In this document: positions 6,695-12,569 of the stretch, piece after piece | Numbering within the stretch: the first letter of the stretch is position 1 | Layout: each line of letters opens with the position of its first letter | Assembly (NCBI GenBank): GCA_030430125.1 | Contig: JAUIGA010000039.1 | Location: 1-13,986, forward strand | Source of the DNA: Chloroflexia bacterium | GTDB taxonomy: Bacteria; Chloroflexota; Chloroflexia; Thermomicrobiales; UBA6265 | Length of the DNA: 13,986 nt | Reading direction: 5' to 3' | Made by a program: the position numbers and the translations under genes | Notes under the pieces: model-generated | What the model saw: only the letters and a program-made list of their open reading frames with translations | Database searches by the model: none | What the model was told of the DNA's origin: nothing

Positions 6695-7012
6695 CTAGTC
6701 GCTTCGCTTCGGACAGATCGTCCCAAGATACGTCTTGCAGATACAAAGCCCACTGGGTCCTCCGACATAGTCACAGTATTTCCAGACCTCCAAGCAGCCG
6801 TTGGAGTCGTAAAATTCCTCGCTCCAGCAGTAACCATCGCCATTGGGACACGTTTTCGAACGCGTGCAGGGATATGGGGGTGAGCAGCACTGGCCGCAGG
6901 ATGGATTGGCCGCGGCGACGGCCCCATCCCCGAGACTGCGATCCGCGAGAAGGCCGAAGAATCCCCCCGCCATCGCACGAAGTACGCTTCGCCGGTTACG
7001 AAACCCTTGCAT
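6695..7012 (-). CDS. Cysteine-rich small secreted protein with Tat-type leader, MauA-like in context
   Basis: 105 residues from ATG (7012-7010), with GGAGGG seven bases upstream. The frame is open further back to 7216, but that lies inside the thioredoxin gene. The leader has a twin-arginine motif (RNRRSVLRAMAGG, R7-R8), a hydrophobic core (FFGLLA) and a likely AxA cut at AVAAA (31-35). The mature part of about 70 residues holds 11 cysteines (39, 42, 43, 49, 55, 62, 73, 80, 90, 92, 100), two tryptophans (W63, W77) and several tyrosines, with short Gly/Pro turns. The density of cysteines implies a disulfide-locked fold. Position after MauE- and MauD-like genes matches mauA, the methylamine dehydrogenase light chain, but it is much shorter, the residue pattern is not recognisably MauA, and no heavy chain or MauG is present. 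It may be an electron carrier, cofactor-bearing subunit or secreted peptide. Confidence 0.8.
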   Translation of the reverse strand: MQGFRNRRSVLRAMAGGFFGLLADRSLGDGAVAAANPSCGQCCSPPYPCTRSKTCPNGDGYCWSEEFYDSNGCLEVWKYCDYVGGPSGLCICKTYLGTICPKRSD

Positions 7013-7568
7013 AACTATGCCCTCCAGGACGCACGAGCCGATTGTTCGTAGTGCTGTCTGAAGTCGTTTGTTCAGGTTGGCACAGAGACCTGAGCAGTTC
7101 GGTGCTGAGCACAGGATGCACCGCTTCAAGGACATTGCCCCGTATACACGCCGCTGACGGTACGCTGTGCGTTCCGCCCCATTGGAACAGTCTCTGAGCG
7201 GGTCGGCCCGTGACATGTGGCTGACCGCTTGGAGGCGAAGGATGATCAGACCAGCCGTCGCCCAGCATCACCCAAATCACGCGACTCAAGTCGAGCTTTG
7301 AAGAGTGGCAGTACTCCAGCAACTCGTGGCAAGCACTGCACGAGTCTGAAATGAACACGAGTGTGCGCGTTTCGCTCCCCGCGGGAAGATGTCGCACAAG
7401 ATCAGGGGGCAGCGCCGCGGTCGCATTATCAACTGGCGCCATGCCGCCTGATCGAGCCAACAATGCGGTTAGCGTAGCTACCTGCTGCGTCACGAGCACC
7501 AGCACGACCGTGCCAATGAGAAGCCAGATCGTGAGAAGGCCAACGACGATCCATCCTGTGCCGGTCAT
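6996..7568 (-). CDS. Membrane-anchored thioredoxin-like protein, MauD-like
   Basis: 190 residues from ATG (7568-7566), with AAAGGAG seven bases upstream. The start overlaps the stop of the MauE-like gene by four bases (ATGA). There is one N-terminal membrane anchor (about 6-28, WIVVGLLTIWLLIGTVVLVL), then an extracytoplasmic thioredoxin fold. The strand TLVFISDSCSACHELLEYC carries the redox pair C77-S-A-C80 with C87 close by, and THSVPSAA carries the cis-proline (P137). MauD proteins are anchored thioredoxin-like factors needed for disulfide formation in the MADH light chain; by analogy this should oxidise or isomerise the 11-cysteine protein encoded next. It overlaps that gene by 17 bases, so the two are translated together. 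It is not a full TlpA/ResA, as no such helical insert is seen. Confidence 0.85.
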   Translation of the reverse strand: MTGTGWIVVGLLTIWLLIGTVVLVLVTQQVATLTALLARSGGMAPVDNATAALPPDLVRHLPAGSETRTLVFISDSCSACHELLEYCHSSKLDLSRVIWVMLGDGWSDHPSPPSGQPHVTGRPAQRLFQWGGTHSVPSAACIRGNVLEAVHPVLSTELLRSLCQPEQTTSDSTTNNRLVRPGGHSYARVS

Positions 7569-8146
7569 CCCCCTGCTCCTTTCAACTGCCGTTCAAGCAG
7601 GCTTCGATTCCTCTTCAGGGATTGCGCCGATGGAATCAGAACGACCGATCCTGCCAGTCCTGCTGTGGCCGGTACGGACAGGGGGTGGAATGACCCGAGC
7701 GTGTGGGTGTCGTCCGAAACGAAGAGGAGGATCGCGAAGGCAAGGAGCAGGACGTTTCGGCCAATCGTGGCCCATCCTATTTCATGGCGTCCCGGACCGA
7801 AGCAACTGCATGGGAATCTCCGGCCCCGCAACACTGCCGAAACCGTGAGCGCCGTCGCCATCGACAAGAAGGCCAGCGCAAGCGCAGTTCCTGCTCGGCT
7901 CGTTGCTACAAGCGCGAGGGCGATGCCAACTTCACCGAAGCCGAGGAGAACAGCCCATGCCTTTGTGGCCGAACGGAAACCGAAGTTGTGGAGCGCAGCG
8001 AGCGTTGCGTCAGGTGTCCGCAGCTTCCAGTACCCGCTGACGCAGAAGAGCAGCACAAGGGCCAGCCTTATGCAGTCGCCGAAGATAGGCTGCATATCGT
8101 GCCACACTGCGCTCGTGGTAGCAGCAAGGAGCTGAAAGCCGTTCAC
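7565..8146 (-). CDS. MauE/DoxX-family redox-associated membrane protein
   Basis: 193 residues from GTG (8146-8144), with GGAG about ten bases upstream; no in-frame ATG fits better. Membrane segments are at about 24-41, 63-82, 86-106, 128-144 and 158-173. The marker is FPCSCFGPG (C113-x-C115) in the loop after the third segment, the conserved 'CxCFG' of MauE-like proteins, and GYWKL in the first segment matches the DoxX/MauE 'fs.~~Kl' pattern. MauE works with MauD to build the disulfides of the methylamine dehydrogenase light chain; CxC cysteines can pass electrons from a thioredoxin partner into the membrane. It is the first gene of the operon, 29 bases or so after the predicted transcription start of the promoter at 8182-8210. 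Confidence 0.85.
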   Translation of the reverse strand: MNGFQLLAATTSAVWHDMQPIFGDCIRLALVLLFCVSGYWKLRTPDATLAALHNFGFRSATKAWAVLLGFGEVGIALALVATSRAGTALALAFLSMATALTVSAVLRGRRFPCSCFGPGRHEIGWATIGRNVLLLAFAILLFVSDDTHTLGSFHPLSVPATAGLAGSVVLIPSAQSLKRNRSLLERQLKGAGG

Positions 8147-8181
8147 GACGCTATGTCTCCACGTGAAAGATGACTTCTATC

Positions 8182-8210
8182 ACCATATCGCGGCGCCAAT
8201 GTTCTGTCAA
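8182..8210 (-). promoter_or_regulatory. Strong sigma70-type promoter of the mau-like operon
   Basis: On the minus strand a perfect TTGACA (plus coordinates 8205-8210) and TATGGT (8182-8187) are separated by exactly 17 bases. Transcription would begin near 8175, leaving a leader of about 30 bases before the GTG at 8146. It is the only good promoter in the 295-base gap 8147-8441 and points into the operon. Confidence 0.8.
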
Positions 8211-8275
8211 GCGGTTGCGTTGGTTCGATACATGCGAAACAGCGAGGGCATCGCGAAGGTCACCGCAATTTGGGA

Positions 8276-8323
8276 ATCGGACGGATCGGCGCGCGGATGC
8301 AGGCGGTCGCCGGCCGGGCGTGA
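8276..8323 (+). pseudogene. Remnant of a second WYL regulator gene (last 15 codons plus stop)
   Basis: In frame, these bases read IGRIGARMQAVAGRA followed by TGA. The WYL gene at 3992-4960 ends FGRIGARMQAVAGRA followed by TAG. Over the shared 14 codons there are six base differences and all are silent (GGG/GGA, GGG/GGC, GTG/GTC, GCT/GCC, AGG/CGG, GCC/GCG). That pattern shows a paralogous coding end that diverged under selection and then lost its 5' part. Upstream of 8276 the resemblance stops abruptly, at the outer side of the mau-like operon and its promoter. Confidence 0.75.
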
Positions 8324-8441
8324 ACCAATTGGCCCCGGTCCGGCACAGAGGATGAGAAGGGGACCGCGCAACTCGTCAACCACGATCCGCGTTCCCATGA
8401 GCAGCGACCCCTGACGCGACATCCGGGAGGAGGGGCATCCC

Positions 8442-9143
8442 ATGAGCGTTGCGAGTGTCCCGCGGCGGCATGGTGCGGCCAGGCCGATCGTCGCGCGGGT
8501 TGCGGCCATCGTCGCGCTTGCGGTGGTCGCGGTGGCAGTTGTCGGCGTGTGGGGGCGGCTGCCGTTCGTCGCCGAGTCCAACCCGCTCGGCGCCATGCTC
8601 CCCGATGCGTTCCGCTACCAGCAGCAGCGCAGCCTGAGTTGCGAGTATGCCTCGGTGCACATCGCCACGACGATGACGGGGCAGCCGGTCTCCGAATACG
8701 AGATCGAGGCGCTGGTGACGCGCGACGAGAACTCACATGTTGGTTACCGCGGCAACATCCACGGCGAGTGGGGCAACACCACCGACTATGGCGTCTACAA
8801 CGAGCCGTTGCAGGCAGCACTGGCGACCCAGGGCATCACGAGCGACGCGTTCTACGCGGACGGCGACCGCTCGGCGCTGACGGGGGCACTGGATGCCGGC
8901 CGGCCGGTCATTGTGTGGCTGGCGATGCGGGGCGATGTGAACTCGTTCGATGCGTGGGACGCGAACGGCGACCGCTTCCAGCTCACGCAGTGGATGCATG
9001 TGATGGTCGCTTACGGCTATGACGACACGAACGTCTACCTCAGCGATCCGGGCACGGCCGTCTGGCGGGAGTACACCTGGGCCGAGTTCATGGCGATGTG
9101 GGGTGTCATGGATGGCATGGGGCTGAGCGTGTCCCCGGCCTGA
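8442..9143 (+). CDS. Membrane-anchored C39-like cysteine peptidase
   Basis: 233 residues from ATG 8442, with GGGAGGAGGGG at 8425-8435. A basic N-terminus and a single hydrophobic segment (about 16-38, VARVAAIVALAVVAVAVVGV) place it outside the cell or as a lipid-anchored domain. Papain-like C39 features follow in order. FRYQQQRSLSCEYASVHIAT holds the oxyanion Gln and the nucleophile C67. A helix-containing middle part includes GRPVIVWLAM, and MHVMVAYGYDDTNVYLSDPG holds the catalytic His186 and Asp202. The type is Peptidase_C39_2, found as single-domain secreted proteins, and it lacks an ABC transporter. It may cut a secreted or cell-surface protein. It lies divergent from the mau-like operon, but its own ribosome site and terminator suggest an independent unit. 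Confidence 0.85.
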   Translation: MSVASVPRRHGAARPIVARVAAIVALAVVAVAVVGVWGRLPFVAESNPLGAMLPDAFRYQQQRSLSCEYASVHIATTMTGQPVSEYEIEALVTRDENSHVGYRGNIHGEWGNTTDYGVYNEPLQAALATQGITSDAFYADGDRSALTGALDAGRPVIVWLAMRGDVNSFDAWDANGDRFQLTQWMHVMVAYGYDDTNVYLSDPGTAVWREYTWAEFMAMWGVMDGMGLSVSPA

Positions 9144-9180
9144 AGCGAGATTCGGCGATGGATGCTCTGCGCTTGCACCA

Positions 9181-9201
9181 TGGCCGCCACAGGGGCGGCC
9201 A
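9181..9201 (+). terminator. GC-rich hairpin after the C39-like gene
   Basis: TGGCCGCC (9181-9188) pairs perfectly with GGCGGCCA (9194-9201) around ACAGG. It lies 38 bases after the peptidase stop. There is no T tract, so it is a weaker terminator than the one at 9256-9280. Confidence 0.5.
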
Positions 9202-9255
9202 CGACGGGTCGTCCGCCGCGTGATCACCCGAGATCCGTCTCATACCCATATGAGA

Positions 9256-9280
9256 ACGGGAGGGGCTCGTCCCCTCCCGT
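9256..9280. terminator. Bidirectional hairpin terminator, 10-bp perfect stem
   Basis: ACGGGAGGGG (9256-9265) pairs perfectly with CCCCTCCCGT (9271-9280) around CTCGT. It sits between the end of the plus-strand peptidase gene (9143) and the end of the minus-strand cytochrome gene (9314) and should end both. Confidence 0.75.
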
Positions 9281-9313
9281 ACACGGTCCAGACGGTGTCG
9301 GCTGGATGCGGAA

Positions 9314-9805
9314 TCAATTGCCGGGGGTCGGCGTTGGCTCCTGCGATGGCGGCGCATCGAGCGACGCGCGGACCTCGGCGACGAACTCCGGCGTCACCGC
9401 GGACGCCTCGTTGCCCCACGACTGGCGAATGTAGGTAATGAGCCCGGCGAGATCCTCGTCAGACGCGCCACGGAAGCTGGGCATGCCTCCCCGGCCCGAA
9501 AGGACGGTTGACACGACGATGGACGGATCCTCGAGTGTCACGAGGGGGTTGCCGGCCAGCGGCGGATAATAGGTGAAGGCCACCTCGGATTCCGCACCGG
9601 TGCCGCCTGGCTGATGACAGGCGATACAGGTGTTGTTGTAGTACTCCTCGCCCGCCGCGAGCAGCTCCGCCGCCTGCGCGTCATCCGCAGCCGGGGAGGC
9701 CTCCTGCGCGCGACCGAGGCCCGGCACGACGGCCATGGCCAGAATCGCGAGGGTGAACAGCCCGGCTACCAGCAATACGATCGGTCGATATCCAGTGTGC
9801 GACAT
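9314..9805 (-). CDS. Membrane-anchored class I cytochrome c
   Basis: 163 residues from ATG (9805-9803), with AGGAGG upstream. The N-terminal hydrophobic segment (about 8-29, PIVLLVAGLFTLAILAMAVV) is a signal or anchor, followed by the linker AQEASPAADDAQAAELLAAG. The single haem site is NTCIACH (C60, C63, H64), and Met108 in GRGGMPSF is the sixth ligand candidate. LAGLITYIRQSWGN is the C-terminal helix typical of class I cytochromes c. The C-terminus is Pro/Thr-rich. The gene lies 46 bases downstream of the flavin amine oxidase gene and is probably co-transcribed, so it is the likely electron acceptor. Its own role as a terminal-oxidase donor is inferred. Confidence 0.9.
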   Translation of the reverse strand: MSHTGYRPIVLLVAGLFTLAILAMAVVPGLGRAQEASPAADDAQAAELLAAGEEYYNNTCIACHQPGGTGAESEVAFTYYPPLAGNPLVTLEDPSIVVSTVLSGRGGMPSFRGASDEDLAGLITYIRQSWGNEASAVTPEFVAEVRASLDAPPSQEPTPTPGN

Positions 9806-9851
9806 GCCTGCCTCCTGGGTTCAGACGGATGCTCTCGGAACGTCGCCGGGG

Positions 9852-11480
9852 TTATCCCCCCTGAACCACGCGCTGATGGAGATTGTCGATCTGCAGCCAT
9901 GAGGCCTGGATGGCGCCTTCCATCCAGCCGGCCACATGCCCCAGGAAATCTCCGGAGAAGTAGATCCGCCCGTCTGGCTCCAGGAGCCGCGGGTAGTACT
10001 GCTCGCGCGCGTTCGATGACCAGCTCGCCCAACCGCCCAGCGCGTACGGCTGCAGGTGCCAGTTGACAGAGAAGCCGCTTTCGAACTCTTCGCGCATTTG
10101 CGGGTGGATCTTGCTGCCGAGCTCCAGCGCGAGCTCGATGCGCTCCGCCGGGGAGAGGCTGCTGACCCTGAGCGCGGTGTTGCCGAAGTTGTAGTAGGCC
10201 TGGAGCACGCCCTTTTGGGTGTGGTAGTCCCAGGTCGGATAGGAGATCGTGCCGATCTCCGACATGTTGGTGAAGGTGAGGCCGCCGTAGATCCAGTCGT
10301 CCTCCTCCCAGAAGCGGCGCTTGAACTGCAAGCCCATCTTGCCGACGGGGAAGTACGGTCCGTTGCGCATCGCCTCCAGTGTTTCGTTGGCCACATCCTT
10401 CTGCGGCAACTGGAGGAACACCGGGAGCGGAATGGTGGAGATGCAGTAGTCGGCGCTGACCGTGGCCATTTCGCCCAACTGCTTGTCGAGGTAGACGATC
10501 TCGACACCCTCGTCGGTCTGGCGGACTTCGTGGACCTCGGCGAGAAAGGTGAGATGCTGCTCGACCTGGGGCAGGAACCCCTCCTCGTAGATCTGGCTCA
10601 TGCCCTTGGCCGGCTTCATCATCACCGGCTGGTGGAGCAGGTCGGTGAACGGGGTCAGCGAGCCGGACTGCGCCACAAATGGCAGCAAATCCTCGAGCGG
10701 CAACGGATCCGTCGGGACTTCCACCTGGTTGCCGGCACCGTCGATCTCCACCCAGCCGCGGGCCATGTTGGGCCCGTAGGAGAGATCGTCGCGGGACAGC
10801 AGGCCGACATCGATGAGGTAGTCGATGAACGCGTCCCGATCCTCTTCGGAGAGGGGCGCATCGAGCAACTCCTGGTCGAGCGCCTTGGCCAGCAACTCGG
10901 AGGTGTAACCGGTCATGTCCGTGACGACTTCGCGGATGCGCGTCGGCGTCGCGTTGAGGGGCCCGGAGATGCCCTCCATGTAGGCGTAGGCATTGAAGTT
11001 GATGTCGGTGTGGTGAATGGTCGGGATCTGGAATTCCCGCAGATAGTGGTGCACGGATTGATGGACGTAGGGGATGCGCCAGGCGCCCAGGTCGATCCAC
11101 TGCCCCTCGTCGAAGTCGCTGACCTGCGGGTCCTTGCCGATCTCCTCGACGTGAGAGCCCCGGCGCACGGTGAAGACGTGCCCGCCGACGCGGTCGGAGG
11201 CCTCCAGGATGCGGACGCCATAGCCCGCGTTCATCAACTCATAGCCGGCGACGAGACCGGCTGGTCCGCCGCCCAGGATGACGACGCTGGTCCCCTCGCC
11301 GCCGCCCTCAAGATCGGGCGGGGCATCGTACTGGGCCGCCGCGTTGAGGTGGCCCCAGGCGCTCATCGCGCTCCAGGCCGCGGCGGTGCCACCGAGCGCG
11401 GTCACCGCCTGAATGAACCGGCGACGGGTCACCGGCCCCCCTTGGGCGAAACGGACAGCGCCACGTAGCGGTTCGGCCAT
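9852..11480 (-). CDS. Tat-exported flavin monoamine oxidase family protein
   Basis: 542 residues from ATG (11480-11478), with GAGGAG nine bases upstream; the frame is open to 11576 but has no ribosome site there. A Tat signal is present: PVTRRRFIQAVTALGGTAAA with RRRF at 19-22 and a cut near LNAAAQ (45-50). The FAD-binding Rossmann motif is SVVILGGGPAGLVAGYELMN (GGGPAG 70-75), with the ribose-binding acid at E93 (ILEASDRVGG). The C-terminal GRIYFSGDFLGHVAGWMEGA is the second FAD contact. Between them are an insertion and a substrate domain typical of amine oxidases. Known relatives such as NicA2 pass electrons to a cytochrome c instead of oxygen. The cytochrome c gene that follows points the same way. 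The substrate is unknown. Confidence 0.9.
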   Translation of the reverse strand: MAEPLRGAVRFAQGGPVTRRRFIQAVTALGGTAAAWSAMSAWGHLNAAAQYDAPPDLEGGGEGTSVVILGGGPAGLVAGYELMNAGYGVRILEASDRVGGHVFTVRRGSHVEEIGKDPQVSDFDEGQWIDLGAWRIPYVHQSVHHYLREFQIPTIHHTDINFNAYAYMEGISGPLNATPTRIREVVTDMTGYTSELLAKALDQELLDAPLSEEDRDAFIDYLIDVGLLSRDDLSYGPNMARGWVEIDGAGNQVEVPTDPLPLEDLLPFVAQSGSLTPFTDLLHQPVMMKPAKGMSQIYEEGFLPQVEQHLTFLAEVHEVRQTDEGVEIVYLDKQLGEMATVSADYCISTIPLPVFLQLPQKDVANETLEAMRNGPYFPVGKMGLQFKRRFWEEDDWIYGGLTFTNMSEIGTISYPTWDYHTQKGVLQAYYNFGNTALRVSSLSPAERIELALELGSKIHPQMREEFESGFSVNWHLQPYALGGWASWSSNAREQYYPRLLEPDGRIYFSGDFLGHVAGWMEGAIQASWLQIDNLHQRVVQGG

Positions 11481-11671
11481 CGGTGCAATCTCCTCTTCCA
11501 CCATTCCACGGCGCATCGCTCGTGACGGACGCTCGCGAGCGCGGCAGTCGGATGGTGATGTCGATGAAGCTGCCAACGCCCACGGCGGGCCGGGTATCGT
11601 CGATACCGTTCACATCCTCCTGCATACGAAACGGCCACAGGTTGCCGGCATTCTGCTGACGTTGGACCTTC

Positions 11672-11700
11672 ATGCTAGGTGACGGTTCCGGTTCCGTCAA
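11672..11700 (-). promoter_or_regulatory. Promoter of the amine oxidase / cytochrome c operon
   Basis: On the minus strand TTGACG (plus coordinates 11695-11700) and TAGCAT (11672-11677) are spaced by 17 bases. Transcription would begin near 11665, giving a leader of about 185 bases before the oxidase ATG at 11480. The remaining gap 11481-11851 holds no supported gene; a CCGGAG...CTCCGG hairpin (11807-11830) may end the minus-strand membrane protein gene at 11852. Confidence 0.65.
11680..11699. promoter_or_regulatory. Inverted repeat inside the promoter spacer (candidate operator)
   Basis: TGACGG (11680-11685) and CCGTCA (11694-11699) are exact inverted arms around TTCCGGTT. The repeat fills the spacer of the amine oxidase promoter and reaches into the -35, a classical repressor position. 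The cognate regulator is unknown; the ArsR-type protein encoded next door is one possibility. Confidence 0.4.
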
Positions 11701-11851
11701 TGCCTTGTCGCCGGCCACGACCCTGACAAGCCGTTTCTGCTCATGGTGTCGCGAGGAGGTGGCTGTCCCGGCGGCGCGACCGGGGTACCGGCGCAGAGCA
11801 TGGCGTCCGGAGATGTACACAGCGCTCCGGGTGACGACAGATCGGCGCCTG

Positions 11852-12118
11852 CTACCCGACCTCGCGGAGCAGCTTTTCGATGCGCATCAGTTGCTCCTTG
11901 ACGTCGCGGATGTCGTCACCAACCTCGGCGCGAAGCATCGCCACATCCTGCTCGATACGATCGAGGCGGCGCTGGGTTTCCTCGCCGCCACCGGCGGACT
12001 TCAGCGCCATCCGTTTCTCCTCGCCTTCCTGCCAGCGCTCCCAGACGGCATACCCGATGCCACCCATGATCGCCACGATTGGGATCAGCACCCAGACCAT
12101 CCCGGCAATCTCGCCCAT
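11852..12118 (-). CDS. PspB-like small membrane / coiled-coil protein
   Basis: 88 residues from ATG (12118-12116), with AAGGAG eight bases upstream inside the preceding gene. The ATG follows the TGA of the ArsR-type gene directly (TGAATG). The N-terminal membrane segment (about 5-25, AGMVWVLIPIVAIMGGIGYA) is followed by a charged region and a clear coiled coil of leucine/isoleucine heptads (EETQRRLDRIEQDVAMLRAE, DDIRDVKEQLMRIEKLLREV). The size and plan match PspB-type phage-shock proteins, although direct homology cannot be shown. Translational coupling to the regulator suggests a shared membrane-stress or regulatory task. Confidence 0.75.
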   Translation of the reverse strand: MGEIAGMVWVLIPIVAIMGGIGYAVWERWQEGEEKRMALKSAGGGEETQRRLDRIEQDVAMLRAEVGDDIRDVKEQLMRIEKLLREVG

Positions 12119-12493
12119 TCACTCACTCCTTGCACGTTCCAGGTCGTGATCGTCGCGCAGCGTGCGCGCCGCCAATGCCACCAGCTCCGGTGTGACGAGC
12201 AGATCGAACTCGACCGCCTCGAAGATCTTCATCGCCTTGCCATCGTCCGAAACCTCGTGACGCCCGCGCACCAACCCGGCATCCTCGAGCTTGCGAAGGT
12301 GGAGGTAGGCCAGCGGGCGACTGATGTGGACATCCCGCGCAAGCTGGCTGACGTGGACCGGGCCACGGACAAGCGCGGCGACGATCCGGAGCCGGTGCGG
12401 GTTGGCGAGAGCGCTCAGGATCGCGAGGAGACGATCCCCGGTGGGATAGCCGTTCACTTCCTGCACCCGGTGCTGCGTCGATCGATCTGACAT
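12119..12493 (-). CDS. ArsR-type winged-helix regulator, probably on a leaderless transcript
   Basis: 124 residues from ATG (12493-12491). The winged helix spans about 22-95: RLLAILSALANPHRLRIVAA, the second helix and recognition helix VHVSQLARDVHISRPLAYLH, LRKLEDAGLVRGRHEVSDDG for the wing. The ANPHRLRIVAAL motif is typical of ArsR/SmtB. There is no cysteine or obvious metal-binding set, so the inducer is not predictable. The ATG is seven bases downstream of the -10 of the promoter at 12501-12529, so the message would start at or next to the start codon; no ribosome site is present. Upstream in-frame codons to 12739 would lie in the LLM gene and before the promoter. Its TGA abuts the next gene's ATG. 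Confidence 0.85.
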   Translation of the reverse strand: MSDRSTQHRVQEVNGYPTGDRLLAILSALANPHRLRIVAALVRGPVHVSQLARDVHISRPLAYLHLRKLEDAGLVRGRHEVSDDGKAMKIFEAVEFDLLVTPELVALAARTLRDDHDLERARSE

Positions 12494-12500
12494 GTGTAAT

Positions 12501-12529
12501 ATTTTACTGACAGACGAGGATTGCGTCAA
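12501..12529 (-). promoter_or_regulatory. Promoter of the ArsR-type gene with a GTAA/TTAC inverted repeat
   Basis: On the minus strand TTGACG (plus coordinates 12524-12529) and TAAAAT (12501-12506) have a 17-base spacer. Seven bases separate the -10 from the ATG, so the expected start site is the ATG itself. GTAA-TATT-TTAC (12496-12507) is an inverted repeat over the -10, a natural place for self-repression by the ArsR product. Confidence 0.7.
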
Positions 12530-12569
12530 TTCGCGGCGAACAGCACGCACCGCAGCGCCTGATCGATCC

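Noticed and set aside
6964..7012. Double-glycine bacteriocin leader in the cysteine-rich protein
   Set aside because: AMAGG has hydrophobic residues at -4 and -7, but the RRSVLR motif, hydrophobic stretch and AVAAA cut fit a Tat signal better, and there is no ABC transporter with a peptidase domain.
5012..8146. A true methylamine dehydrogenase (mau) cluster
   Set aside because: No heavy-chain beta-propeller, no MauG di-haem protein and no amicyanin are present, and the small protein lacks a recognisable MauA pattern and length.
8163..8414. Small plus-strand frames between the operon promoter and the peptidase gene
   Set aside because: They overlap the promoter and the WYL remnant, have no ribosome site, and have no recognisable product.
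10056..11468. Long plus-strand frame opposite the amine oxidase gene
   Set aside because: It mirrors the minus-strand gene, its product is a low-complexity mix without motifs, and no ribosome site is present. The minus strand has a Tat signal and FAD motifs.
11481..11851. A gene in the gap before the amine oxidase
   Set aside because: Several frames are open on both strands, but none has a ribosome site or a plausible composition; the promoter and leader explain the space.
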